DNA from: Catenuloplanes atrovinosus
GTDB lineage: Bacteria; Actinomycetota; Actinomycetes; Mycobacteriales; Micromonosporaceae
Reading direction: 5' to 3'
Length of the DNA stretch: 64,000 nt
Assembly: GCF_031458235.1 (NCBI RefSeq)
Contig: NZ_JAVDYB010000001.1
Coordinates: 930,001 to 994,000, forward strand
Of this stretch, positions 25,020 to 32,923 are shown in pieces; position 1 is the first letter of the stretch, and the number at the start of each line of letters is the position of its first letter. A program made the position numbers and the translations under genes. Under the pieces are notes generated by a model, which was not told the origin of the DNA, made no database searches, and saw only the letters and a list, made by a program, of their open reading frames with translations.

Positions 25020-25973
25020 ATGAAGGTGGGTTACTTCCTGTCCAGCGAGGAGTTCACGCCGGCCGAACTGCTGGAGCAGGCGCGCGGCGCCGAGCAGGCC
25101 GGCTTCGAGGCACTCTGGATCTCCGACCACTACCATCCGTGGGTCGACGCACAGGGCCAGAGCCCGTTCGTCTGGTCGATGATCGGCGCGCTCAGCCAGG
25201 TCACCACGCTGCCGGTCACCACGGCCGTGACCTGCCCGACCGTGCGCATCCACCCGGCCGTGCTGGCCCAGGCGGCGGCCACGTCCGCGGTGCTGATGAA
25301 CGGCCGCTTCGTGCTCGGCGTCGGCTCCGGGGAGGCGCTCAACGAGCACATCCTCGGCGACGCGTGGCCCAGCGCGGACGTGCGGCTGGAGATGCTCGAG
25401 GAGGCCGTGCACGTGATGCGCGAGCTGTGGAAGGGCGGCTTCGTCGAGCACCGCGGCAAGCACTACACGGTGGAGAACGCGCGGATCTACACCATGCCGG
25501 AGACGCCGCCACCGATCTACGTCTCCGGGTTCGGGCCGAAGGCGGTGGACCTGGCCGCGCGGATCGGCGACGGCTACGTCAGCACCATGCCGGACGGCGA
25601 ACTGGTGGGCCGGTTCCGGGACAACGGCGGCGGCGACAAGCCCGCGCAGGGCGGCTTCAAGGCCTGCTTCGCGCCGACCGAGGACGAGGCGGTGCGGATC
25701 GCGTACGAGCGATGGCCGAACGCGGGCGTGCCCGGCGAACTGTCCCAGGTGCTGCCGTCGCCGCGGCACTTCGAGCAGGCGTCGCAGCTGGTGCCGCCGG
25801 AGAAGATGCGCGAGGCGCACGTCTGCGGCAGCGACCCGGACGCGCACCTGCAGCAGATCGAGCAGTACGCCAAGGCCGGCTTCGACGAGGTGTACGTCTC
25901 CAACATCGGCCCCCACCAGCAGGGCTTCTTCGACCTCTACCGGTCGAAGGTGTTCCCGTCGCTGCGCGGCTAG
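25020..25973 (+). CDS. LLM-class F420-dependent oxidoreductase
   Basis: 317-residue luciferase-like monooxygenase fold. It has an N-terminal first strand (K-V-G-Y-F-L-S-S), W-I-S-D-H-Y-H-P-W, T-A-V-T-C-P-T, L-G-V-G-S-G-E-A-L-N-E-H and a C-terminal G-F-D-E-V-Y-V-S-N-I-G. This matches the F420-dependent glucose-6-phosphate-dehydrogenase-related group, which transfers hydride to or from coenzyme F420. The substrate is unknown. ATG 25020 fits the family N terminus. Its stop overlaps the stop of the convergent GNAT gene by a few bases. Confidence 0.88.
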   Translation: MKVGYFLSSEEFTPAELLEQARGAEQAGFEALWISDHYHPWVDAQGQSPFVWSMIGALSQVTTLPVTTAVTCPTVRIHPAVLAQAAATSAVLMNGRFVLGVGSGEALNEHILGDAWPSADVRLEMLEEAVHVMRELWKGGFVEHRGKHYTVENARIYTMPETPPPIYVSGFGPKAVDLAARIGDGYVSTMPDGELVGRFRDNGGGDKPAQGGFKACFAPTEDEAVRIAYERWPNAGVPGELSQVLPSPRHFEQASQLVPPEKMREAHVCGSDPDAHLQQIEQYAKAGFDEVYVSNIGPHQQGFFDLYRSKVFPSLRG

Positions 25974-26251
25974 GCCGCGAGGAGGTCCTGGTACGCCGGG
26001 TGGCGCTCGATGTAGGCCTTGATGAACGGGCACCGCGGGACGACCGTGGCGCCGCGCTCCCGGGCCGCGTCGAGCGCGCCGGCCGCCAGCTTCGACCCGA
26101 GGCCCTGGCCCTCGTGCCCGGGGTCGACCTCGGTGTGCGTGAAGACCAGCGCGTCCTCGCGCACGGTGTAGGCCGCGATGCCGGCGACCGTGCCGTCGAG
26201 CAGGATCTCGAACCGCCCGTCGGCCGCGTTGTCCCGCACCTCGACACCCAT
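25970..26251 (-). CDS. Small GNAT-like N-acetyltransferase (COG2388/YjdJ type)
   Basis: 93 residues, short for GNAT but normal for the YjdJ/NATD1 subgroup. The acetyl-CoA loop is seen as G-H-E-G-Q-G-L-G-S-K-L, preceded by F-T-H-T-E-V and followed by C-P-F-I-K-A-Y-I-E-R-H-P. ATG 26251 has GGGGAGG upstream. The acceptor is unknown. It lies 41 bases downstream of the cysteine-desulfurase-like gene on the same strand, so they may be cotranscribed. Confidence 0.85.
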   Translation of the reverse strand: MGVEVRDNAADGRFEILLDGTVAGIAAYTVREDALVFTHTEVDPGHEGQGLGSKLAAGALDAARERGATVVPRCPFIKAYIERHPAYQDLLAA

Positions 26252-26292
26252 GGTGGCCTCCCCGCCCTCGATCGACTCCGGCAAGGGTAGCG

Positions 26293-27498
26293 CTAGGCCA
26301 GCTCGGACAGCGCGGTGAGCAGCGCGTCGACCTCGGCCTCGGTGTTGTAGTGGTAGAGCGACGCGCGGACCGCGCCGCCGCTGTCCCGCAGGCCCAGCGC
26401 CTCGAAGTACTCGTAGGCGTAGTAGTCGCCGGCCGAGACGCAGATCCCGCGCTCGCCGAGCAGCGCCGCGGTCCGGGCCGGCGGCTGGTCCGCGAGCCGG
26501 AACGACACGGTCGGGCAGCGGCGCGCGGGCGCGGGCAGCAGCGACACGCCGGACAGCGACGCCAGCCCGTCGTGCAGGCGGGCGAGGAGCGCGGACTCGT
26601 ACCGCTGGATCTCGGCGAACGACTCGCGGAGCCGGCCCCGGCGGTCCAGCCCGGGCGTGGCCGGGGCCAGGTCGGCGAGGTGCTCGACCGCGGCGATCAC
26701 GCCGGCCAACTGCTCGAAGCTCGCGGTGCCCAGCTCGAACCGGTCCGGCACCGACTCCGGCGACGGCGCCAGCTTCATCGGGCGCAGCCGCTCCCAGAGC
26801 GCCGGGTCGGCCGCGACCGCGGCGAGGTGCGGGCCGGACCACTTGTACGCGCTGGTCACGTAGAAGTCCGCGCCCAGCGCGGCCACGTCCGTGGCGACGT
26901 GCGGCGTGCGGTGTACGCCGTCCACATAGGTCAGCGCGCCGGCCGCGCGGGCGATCGCGGCGACCGCGGCCACGTCCGGCGCGGCGCCGTTCGCGTTGCC
27001 GGCCGCGGTCAGCGCCACCAGCCGGGTCCGCGCGCCGACCAGCCGCTCGTACTGCGCGACCGGCAGATCACCGGTGGCCCGGTCGAACTCGGCCCAGCGG
27101 ACCGTCACGCCGGCCCGCGCGGCGAGCTGCACCCACGGTCGCACGTTCGCGTCGTGGTCGAGCCGGGAGACGACGATCTCGTCGCCGGGCCGCCAGGTGC
27201 CGGCGAGCGCGCGGGCCACCCGGTAGGTCAGCGCGGTGGCGCTGGGCCCGAGCACGACGCCGCGCGGCACGGCGCCGAGCAGGTCGGCCAGCGCGTGCCG
27301 GGCCGCCGCCACGATCTCCCCGGACCGGCGGCCCGGCTCGAACGCGGTGCTGCGGTTGGAGACGGCCGCGCGCATCGTGTCCGCCACCGCGTCCGCGACC
27401 GGCGCGGCGACCTGGCTGCCGCCCGCGTTGTCGAAGTGCAGGTAGCCCTCGGCGAGTGCGGGATAGCGGGAACGGATCGCGTCGACGTCGAACGGCAT
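26293..27498 (-). CDS. Cysteine-desulfurase-like class V aminotransferase
   Basis: 401-residue PLP-dependent enzyme of the class V fold. H-F-D-N-A-G-G-S-Q begins the fold, S-R-L-D-H-D-A-N-V-R-P-W contains the cofactor-stacking His, and Y-V-T-S-A-Y-K-W-S-G-P-H contains the lysine that forms the Schiff base. F-E-Q-L-A-G-V-I-A-A-V and the C-terminal V-R-A-S-L-Y-H-Y-N-T fit the TIGR01976-type branch. No SUF genes are nearby, so iron-sulfur assembly is not supported. ATG 27498 is preferred over GTG 27507. Confidence 0.85.
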   Translation of the reverse strand: MPFDVDAIRSRYPALAEGYLHFDNAGGSQVAAPVADAVADTMRAAVSNRSTAFEPGRRSGEIVAAARHALADLLGAVPRGVVLGPSATALTYRVARALAGTWRPGDEIVVSRLDHDANVRPWVQLAARAGVTVRWAEFDRATGDLPVAQYERLVGARTRLVALTAAGNANGAAPDVAAVAAIARAAGALTYVDGVHRTPHVATDVAALGADFYVTSAYKWSGPHLAAVAADPALWERLRPMKLAPSPESVPDRFELGTASFEQLAGVIAAVEHLADLAPATPGLDRRGRLRESFAEIQRYESALLARLHDGLASLSGVSLLPAPARRCPTVSFRLADQPPARTAALLGERGICVSAGDYYAYEYFEALGLRDSGGAVRASLYHYNTEAEVDALLTALSELA

Positions 27499-27557
27499 GC
27501 GGCGCACGATAACCGGCGTTGATCATGTCGGTGGTGCCGCCCCCGTACCCTGGAAGC

Positions 27558-27893
27558 GTGACGAACCGACGCATCATCCGCGCCGTGCCCGCCGCCCTTC
27601 TCGGAGCCGTGCTCGCACTGTCGCTCGCCGCGTGCAGCGGCGAGGGCTACGACACCGCCTGCGGTCTCGACCAGTGCACCGTGACGTTCGACCGCGGCGC
27701 CTCGGCGACCGCCAGTGTCCTGGGCGTCGAGGCCAAGCTGGTGGAGGTGCAGGGCCAGGTCGCCACGTTCGAGGTCGCGGGCGAGCAGATCCAGCTCACG
27801 GTCGGCCAGGCCGCCACCGAGGTCGGCGGCTTCCTGGTGCAGCTGGAGTCGCTGACCGACACGCAGGCAGCGATCCAGATCTCAGTCGCCTGA
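27558..27893 (+). CDS. Small lipoprotein
   Basis: 111 residues starting at GTG 27558. The signal peptide (R-R-I-I-R-A-V-P-A-A-L-L-G-A-V-L-A-L) ends in a lipobox L-S-L-A-A-C, so the mature chain is likely lipid-anchored outside the membrane. The remaining ~80 residues are beta-rich and include two further Cys (A-C-G-L-D-Q-C), possibly a disulfide. No family was recognised. It is 42 bases before the DUF1206 gene. Confidence 0.75.
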   Translation: MTNRRIIRAVPAALLGAVLALSLAACSGEGYDTACGLDQCTVTFDRGASATASVLGVEAKLVEVQGQVATFEVAGEQIQLTVGQAATEVGGFLVQLESLTDTQAAIQISVA

Positions 27894-27935
27894 GCACGGG
27901 GTTTACGAATCTCCCCATTCGGTGACTGACACTTC

Positions 27936-28757
27936 ATGTCGCTCACCCATGACGCTCGAGGCACGGCGTCCCGTGCCGCCAACAGCAAGTCGCTGGAGCT
28001 GCTCGCCCGGGCCGGATTCATCGGGTACGGCGTGCTGCACCTCCTGCTCGCGTGGCTGGCCCTCCAGGTCGCGTTCGGCAATGCCAGCCAGGAGGGCTCG
28101 CAGTCGGGCGCGCTGGAGGAGCTGGCGTCCCAGCCGTTCGGTGCGTTCCTGGTCGGCGCGATCGGCGTCGGCCTGGTCGCGATGGCCGTCTGGCAGGCGC
28201 TCGAGGCCGCGGTCGGCCACCAGGCCGAGAACGGCAGGGAGCGGGTGGTCGAGCGGCTCATCTCCGTCGGCCGCGCGCTCGCCTACCTGTACTTCGCCTT
28301 CACCGCCTACAAGGTGCTCTCCGGCGCGAAGTCGTCCAGCGGTGACAGCTCTCAGCAGCTCACCGAGAAGCTGATGGACTCGGCCGGCGGGCGCGGGCTG
28401 GTCGGCCTGGCCGGGCTGGCGGTGCTCGGCATCGGCGCCGGCCTGATCTACCACGGCGCGAAGAAGAACTTCGAGGAGCACCTGAAGACCGGCGAGATGA
28501 GCCCGAAGCTGCGGACCGTGTCCCGGCGCCTGGGCATGGCCGGTTACATCTCCAAGGGCATCGCGTACGGCATCGCCGGTCTCCTGGTGATCGTCGCGGC
28601 TGTGACGTACGACGCGGAGAAGGCGCGCGGGCTGGACGCCGCGCTGCGCACGCTGGTCGAGCAGAGCTACGGGCCGTTCCTGCTCGCCCTGGTCGCGCTC
28701 GGGATCGGCTGCTACGGCGTGTTCTGCTTCGTGCAGGCGCGCTACCGGAAGGTCTGA
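27936..28757 (+). CDS. DUF1206 integral membrane protein
   Basis: 273 residues with six hydrophobic segments arranged as three repeats of a two-helix DUF1206 unit (A-R-A-G-F-I-G-Y-G-V-L-H-L-L-L, V-G-R-A-L-A-Y-L-Y-F-A-F, L-G-M-A-G-Y-I-S-K-G-I-A-Y-G). The function is unknown, and family members are often next to stress or envelope genes. It starts at ATG 27936 and is followed by a strong terminator. It begins a run of membrane proteins extending to 31251. Confidence 0.88.
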   Translation: MSLTHDARGTASRAANSKSLELLARAGFIGYGVLHLLLAWLALQVAFGNASQEGSQSGALEELASQPFGAFLVGAIGVGLVAMAVWQALEAAVGHQAENGRERVVERLISVGRALAYLYFAFTAYKVLSGAKSSSGDSSQQLTEKLMDSAGGRGLVGLAGLAVLGIGAGLIYHGAKKNFEEHLKTGEMSPKLRTVSRRLGMAGYISKGIAYGIAGLLVIVAAVTYDAEKARGLDAALRTLVEQSYGPFLLALVALGIGCYGVFCFVQARYRKV

Positions 28758-28774
28758 TCAACATTGCGTTAAAA

Positions 28775-28807
28775 CCGGGCCGGGTCGCGTCGCGCGACCC
28801 GGCCCGG
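28775..28807 (+). terminator. Very stable stem-loop terminator
   Basis: A perfect 15-bp stem (CCGGGCCGGGTCGCG at 28775-28789 with 28793-28807) and a three-base loop lie 18 bases after the DUF1206 stop. Confidence 0.85.
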
Positions 28808-28894
28808 GCGCGTGTTGTGCCTAGCATGGGTGCGAAGTTTCCTCAGTAACGATCTGTGCATGAAAAACCCCGACACGGAGGGAGAGACGTTTCC

Positions 28895-30088
28895 GTGGAG
28901 GACATCCTGATCACGGTCGGTGTGACGGCCGCGGCGGCAGCGCTGGCGCTGATCTTCGTCGCGGTCACCCACGTGATCATCAAGAAGCTGGCCGCGCACT
29001 CGCGGCTGGCGTCCGAGCTGGCCGAGCACACGCACCGGCCGGTGCAGTTCGCGATCACACTGATGGCGATCCAGCTCGCGGTGCGGTTCACCACGGCGGA
29101 CTCGGCCGGCGCGGAGTGGCGGCGGCACCTGCTGCACGCGCTGGTGCTTCTGGTGATGGCCGCGACCGCGTGGCTGATCGGCGCGTTCCTGGTCGCGTTC
29201 GAGGACCTCACGCTGTCCCGCTGGCGCACCGACGTGCCGGACAACCGGCGCGCCCGCCAGTTGCACACCCAGGTGGTGATGCTGCGCCGGGTGACCATCG
29301 CGGTGATCGTGGTGGTGACGGCCGGGGTGATGCTGATGACGTTCCCGGACGTGCGCGCGATCGGCGGCGGCCTGCTCGCCTCCGCCGGCCTGCTCTCCGT
29401 CGTCGCGGCGCTGGCCGCGCAGACGCTGCTCTCCAACTTCTTCGCCGGTCTGCAACTGGCGTTCAGCGACGCGGTGCGTCTCGACGACGTGGTGGTCATC
29501 GAGGGGGAGTGGGGCAAGATCGAGGAGCTGACGCTGTCGTACGTGGTGGTCCAGATCTGGGACGACCGCCGGCTGATCCTGCCCACGTCGTACTTCACCA
29601 GCAAGCCGTTCCAGAACTGGACACGCACGCAGTCCGCCGTGCTCGGCACCGCGGAGTTCGACGTCGACTGGTCCGTGCCGGTGCAGGACATGCGCGAGGA
29701 ACTGCGCACGCTGCTGGAGGGCACGCAGCTCTGGGACGGCCGCGTCTGCGTGCTCCAGGTGACCGACGCGGTCGGCGGCGTGGTCCGGCTCCGCGCGCTG
29801 GTCAGCGCGCAGGACGCGCCCACGCTCTGGGACCTGCGCTGCCTGGTCCGCGAGCACCTGGTCGCCTGGGTGCGCGACCGGCAGCCGTCCGCGATGCCGC
29901 GCTGGCGCGCCGAGGTGGGCGACTCGCGCGGCGACCTGAGCTGGCAGTGGGGCGAGAAGCGCCGCCCGCCGCGGGAGCGGCCGGCCGCGGAACCGCCCGA
30001 CGACGCGCGCCTCTTCGGCGGCAGCGACGACGGCGAGGAGCGCAGTCACGCGTTCGTCGGGCCGGAGGAGCCCGTACACACCCACTAG
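28895..30088 (+). CDS. MscS-family mechanosensitive channel
   Basis: 397 residues. Four hydrophobic segments precede the MscS pore region, where the pore-lining helix appears as A-S-A-G-L-L-S-V-V-A-A-L-A-A-Q-T-L-L-S-N-F-F-A-G. The beta domain then has V-R-L-D-D-V-V-V-I-E-G-E-W-G and I-L-P-T-S-Y-F. A charged cytosolic tail ends the chain. Such channels release solutes on osmotic downshock. GTG 28895 follows GGAGGGAG. An in-frame GTG at 28856 has no ribosome site. Confidence 0.88.
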   Translation: MEDILITVGVTAAAAALALIFVAVTHVIIKKLAAHSRLASELAEHTHRPVQFAITLMAIQLAVRFTTADSAGAEWRRHLLHALVLLVMAATAWLIGAFLVAFEDLTLSRWRTDVPDNRRARQLHTQVVMLRRVTIAVIVVVTAGVMLMTFPDVRAIGGGLLASAGLLSVVAALAAQTLLSNFFAGLQLAFSDAVRLDDVVVIEGEWGKIEELTLSYVVVQIWDDRRLILPTSYFTSKPFQNWTRTQSAVLGTAEFDVDWSVPVQDMREELRTLLEGTQLWDGRVCVLQVTDAVGGVVRLRALVSAQDAPTLWDLRCLVREHLVAWVRDRQPSAMPRWRAEVGDSRGDLSWQWGEKRRPPRERPAAEPPDDARLFGGSDDGEERSHAFVGPEEPVHTH

Positions 30089-30127
30089 ACCTGCATAAAC
30101 CGCGCGGATGCGGGGAAGTAATACGGC

Positions 30128-30583
30128 ATGGCGGATGTCCTGAACCGAAGTTCCGCTCAGGCGGGTAACGGCCGGGTGGTGACCCGGGTCGGCGAACCCT
30201 CCACGTCCGAGCTGGTGCAGCGGGCCAGCGAACAGATCACACGACTCATCAAGGACGAGTTCGCGCTGGCCAAGGCCGAACTCACGGAGAAGGGCAAGCA
30301 CGCCGGAGTGGGCGTGGGGCTCTTCGGTGGCGGTGGCGCGCTCGCGCTCTACGGGCTCGGCGCCGGCATCGCGACCATCATCCTGGCGCTCGCGCTGGTC
30401 ATGCCGGCCTGGCTGGCCTCGCTGATCGTCACGGTCGTCCTCTTCATCGGCGCGGGCATCCTGGCGCTGCTCGGCCGCAAGCAGGTCAAGCAGGCCGTAC
30501 CCCCGATGCCGCAGGCCGCCACGGACGGCGTGAAGGCCGACGTGGAAGCGGTCACCGAGGCCGTGAAGCGAGGACGGTCATGA
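30128..30583 (+). CDS. Holin-like membrane protein (Phage_holin_3_6, actinobacterial)
   Basis: 151 residues. An amphipathic region (L-I-K-D-E-F-A-L-A-K-A-E-L) is followed by two membrane helices separated by a short turn, then a charged tail. This is the actinobacterial 'putative holin' family. It is usually chromosomal and sits next to DUF3618 genes, as here, so a lysis role is not implied. It overlaps the DUF3618 start by four bases (ATGA at 30580). Confidence 0.87.
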   Translation: MADVLNRSSAQAGNGRVVTRVGEPSTSELVQRASEQITRLIKDEFALAKAELTEKGKHAGVGVGLFGGGGALALYGLGAGIATIILALALVMPAWLASLIVTVVLFIGAGILALLGRKQVKQAVPPMPQAATDGVKADVEAVTEAVKRGRS

Positions 30584-30963
30584 CCATGGAGGATGTGCGC
30601 AAGAACGACGGGTCGTCGCAGGACCTCGACGCGCTGCGCGCCGAGATAGAGCGCACCCGGGCCGAGCTCGGCGACACGGTGCAGGCGCTGGCCGCGAAGG
30701 CGGACGTGAAGGCGCGCGCCAAGGAGCAGGTCGAGCAGGCCAAGGCGAACCTGGCGCTGCGCGTCCAGGACGCCAAGGAGACCGTGTCGCAGCGCGCGCA
30801 CGAGGCGGCCGACGTCGTGTCGGTCCGTGCGCACGAGGTGTCGGTTCGTGCACATGACGCCGGTGAGGCGGTGCGCCGCAACCCGGTGCCCGCCGCGGCG
30901 ATCGCGGCCGCCACGGCCGCGGCGCTCGTGCTGGCGCTGTGGCTGATCCGGCGTCGTCGCTGA
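30580..30963 (+). CDS. DUF3618 protein
   Basis: 127 residues. The DUF3618 signature is at the start: L-R-A-E-I-E-R-T-R-A-E-L-G-D-T-V-Q-A-L. A long helical, coiled-coil-like Ala/Lys/Glu region with internal repeats (V-S-V-R-A-H-E-V-S-V-R-A-H) follows. One C-terminal membrane helix ends in R-R-R-R. Function unknown. The protein probably forms a membrane-associated complex with the holin-like partner. It is translationally coupled to the gene before it and 15 bases from the next. Confidence 0.87.
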   Translation: MTMEDVRKNDGSSQDLDALRAEIERTRAELGDTVQALAAKADVKARAKEQVEQAKANLALRVQDAKETVSQRAHEAADVVSVRAHEVSVRAHDAGEAVRRNPVPAAAIAAATAAALVLALWLIRRRR

Positions 30964-30978
30964 GAGGGGAGGATCACG

Positions 30979-31251
30979 ATGGGCAAGAAGATCAACTCAT
31001 TGGCGTACAAGCCGGTCGGCATCCTCGCCGGCGTGGCCGCGGGTGCGATCGCGGGCGCGCTGTTCAAAGAGGTGTGGAAGCTGGCCGGCAACGACGACGA
31101 CGCACCCAACGCGACCGACGAGGACCGCGGCTGGGGCGAGATCCTGGTCGCGGCCGCGATCCAGGGCGCGATCTTCGCGGTGGTCAAGGCCGCCGTCGAC
31201 CGCGGTGGCGCCGTCGGCGTCCGTCGCGTCACGGGCCACTGGCCCGACTGA
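30979..31251 (+). CDS. DUF4235 membrane protein
   Basis: 90 residues, two predicted membrane helices (I-L-A-G-V-A-A-G-A-I-A-G-A-L and V-A-A-A-I-Q-G-A-I-F-A-V-V). It matches DUF4235, commonly the last gene of the holin-like/DUF3618 cluster. Ribosome site GAGGGGAGGA precedes ATG 30979. Function unknown. Confidence 0.87.
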   Translation: MGKKINSLAYKPVGILAGVAAGAIAGALFKEVWKLAGNDDDAPNATDEDRGWGEILVAAAIQGAIFAVVKAAVDRGGAVGVRRVTGHWPD

Positions 31252-31275
31252 AACCCACCACACGATACGGACGGC

Positions 31276-31338
31276 AGCGCGGGCCCCGAAGCCCGCGCTG
31301 CTCCGCGGCGGGTGCGCCCATCGGGCCGCACCCGCCGC
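31276..31338 (+). terminator. Tandem stem-loops ending the membrane-protein operon
   Basis: Two perfect stems follow the DUF4235 stop: 9 bp (31276-31284 with 31291-31299) and 12 bp (31305-31316 with 31327-31338). They are the likely terminator of the 30128-31251 operon. No gene is seen between 31252 and 31551. Confidence 0.7.
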
Positions 31339-31490
31339 GCCGCGTTTCCCGCGGTTCCCGGCCCGCGGGTCGATGCCATGACGCCCCACGGCTCCAGGCG
31401 GGCGGTCGCCGCGCTGTCCGGCGCCGATCTGGTGAACCTTCTCCCGGTCGCGGAGCTGTCACCGCGCCGTGGGACTGTGCGTCGCCGGGA

Positions 31491-31528
31491 CGGACGCGCC
31501 GCGTGGTGTGAGGCGTGCGGCGCGTCCG
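31491..31528. terminator. Stem-loop before the convergent membrane-protein gene end
   Basis: A perfect 12-bp stem (CGGACGCGCCGC at 31491-31502, complement at 31517-31528) with a 14-base loop lies 23 bases past the stop of the minus-strand gene at 31552 and probably terminates it. Confidence 0.6.
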
Positions 31529-31551
31529 TATCGCTGGATGGAGTGGGGTTT

Positions 31552-31863
31552 CTAGCGCCACCTCGGCAGTGGCGCGTCCTCGCGGATGGCGGGGAGGCCG
31601 ACGGCGGTGGGCTGTTCCGTGATCGGGAGGAGAGCGGGGTCGGTGGGGGCGGGGGTCGGCGGGCGCAGGCGGGAGCGGACGCGGACGCCGACGACCATGG
31701 CGATCAGGCCGCTGACCAGCAGGATTGTGCCGGCGATCGCCCAGGGCGGGCCCTTGGTGACGGAGCTGCCGGGGATCATCTCGAGGCCCTCGAAGATCCA
31801 TAGGGCGCCGAGCACGAAGCCGAGCAGGCCCAGCGTCAGCGTGCCCCACACCTTGGTCACCAT
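31552..31863 (-). CDS. Small two-helix membrane protein coupled to an aldo/keto reductase
   Basis: 103 residues with two membrane helices (L-T-L-G-L-L-G-F-V-L-G-A-L-W-I-F and A-I-A-G-T-I-L-L-V-S-G-L-I-A-M-V-V-G-V) and a Pro-rich C-terminal tail. Its ATG 31863 lies within the end of the upstream aldo/keto reductase gene (the sequence ATGGTGA contains both its start and that gene's TGA), so translation is coupled. No family was recognised. Confidence 0.75.
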   Translation of the reverse strand: MVTKVWGTLTLGLLGFVLGALWIFEGLEMIPGSSVTKGPPWAIAGTILLVSGLIAMVVGVRVRSRLRPPTPAPTDPALLPITEQPTAVGLPAIREDAPLPRWR

Positions 31864-32843
31864 CGCGAGTGCACCTGGGGGCGGATCAGTTCGTCGTAGA
31901 CCTCGGTCACGGCCGCGTGCGTCTGCGCGGGCAGCGGCGGCAGTGCGGCGGCGGCCGCGTTCCCCTCCGCCTGGGCGGCGTTGCGCGCGCCCGGGATGAC
32001 CACGGTCACGGCGGGCTGGTCGATGATCCACCGGAGCGCGAACTGCGCGGTGGTGGCGCCGTCCGGGACCAGCGGCGCGAGCCGGCGGACGGCCTCCAGG
32101 CCGGTCTCGAAGTCGACGCCGGAGAACGTCTCGCCCACGTCGAAGGACTCGCCGTGCCGGTTGAAGTTCCGGTGGTCGTTCTCCGGGAACGAGGTGGTCG
32201 CGTCGTACTTGCCGGAGAGCAGGCCGCTGGCGAGCGGGACGCGCGCGATGATGCCGACGCCGGCCTCGGACGCGGCCGGGAGCACCGCCTCCAGCGGCTT
32301 GAGCCGGAACGCGTTCAGGATGATCTGGACGCTGGCCGTGCCGGGGCGGGAGATCGCCTCCAGCGCCTCCGCGCAGGTCTCCACGCTCACGCCGTACGCC
32401 GCGATGCGCTTCTCCTCGACCAGCGTGTCGAGCGCGTCGTAGACGGCCTGCGCCGAGAAGACCGGCGTGGGCGGGCAGTGCAACTGGACCAGGTCGAGCG
32501 TGTCCACGCCGAGGTTGGCGCGGGAGCGGTCGGTCCAGGCCCGGAAGTTGTCGAGCGTGTAGTTGCCCGGCTCCTGCGGCACCCGGCGGCCCATCTTGGT
32601 CGCGACGGTCAGCCCGTGCCCGGGGTGCTCGCGCAGGTAGCGGCCGATCAGCTGCTCGCTGCGCCCGTCGCCGTAGACGTCCGCGGTGTCCAGGAACGTG
32701 ACGCCCGCCGCGACGGCGGCGTCGACCGTGGCGAGCGCGTCGTCCTCGTCGACCTCGCCCCAGTCCGCGCCGAGCTGCCAGGTGCCGAGGCCGATGACGC
32801 CGACCGACCGTCCGCCGAGCTTGGGGAAGCTTCTTCTCTCCAC
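31857..32843 (-). CDS. Aldo/keto reductase
   Basis: 328-residue NADPH-dependent AKR of the (beta/alpha)8 fold. The catalytic tetrad is visible: D52 and Y57 in D-T-A-D-V-Y-G, K83 in A-T-K-M-G and H122 in Q-L-H-C-P. The cofactor phosphate region near the C terminus (V-I-P-G-A-R-N-A-A-Q-A) is also present. The substrate is unknown. GTG 32843 gives the usual start. It is divergent from the Tam methyltransferase gene, with a palindromic operator-like site between them. Confidence 0.9.
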   Translation of the reverse strand: MERRSFPKLGGRSVGVIGLGTWQLGADWGEVDEDDALATVDAAVAAGVTFLDTADVYGDGRSEQLIGRYLREHPGHGLTVATKMGRRVPQEPGNYTLDNFRAWTDRSRANLGVDTLDLVQLHCPPTPVFSAQAVYDALDTLVEEKRIAAYGVSVETCAEALEAISRPGTASVQIILNAFRLKPLEAVLPAASEAGVGIIARVPLASGLLSGKYDATTSFPENDHRNFNRHGESFDVGETFSGVDFETGLEAVRRLAPLVPDGATTAQFALRWIIDQPAVTVVIPGARNAAQAEGNAAAAALPPLPAQTHAAVTEVYDELIRPQVHSRW

Positions 32844-32883
32844 GGCGCGAGCCTATCCCCCGGGACGGCCGCTGTCGTTTAGA

Positions 32884-32895
32884 GTCTTGCAAGAC
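32884..32895. promoter_or_regulatory. 12-bp perfect palindrome between divergent genes
   Basis: GTCTTGCAAGAC reads identically on both strands. It lies 40 bases upstream of the aldo/keto reductase start and 28 bases upstream of the methyltransferase start, a position suited to an operator controlling one or both genes. Confidence 0.5.
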
Positions 32896-32923
32896 GAACG
32901 TACGGTTTGTGGTGGAGGTGCGT

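Noticed and set aside
26293-27498. SufS or IscS of iron-sulfur assembly
   Set aside because: No suf or isc partner genes adjoin it, and the sequence fits the cysteine-desulfurase-like side branch.
30128-30583. Prophage lysis module suggested by the holin-like protein
   Set aside because: No endolysin, tail or other phage genes are nearby, and this family is commonly chromosomal next to DUF3618 in actinobacteria.
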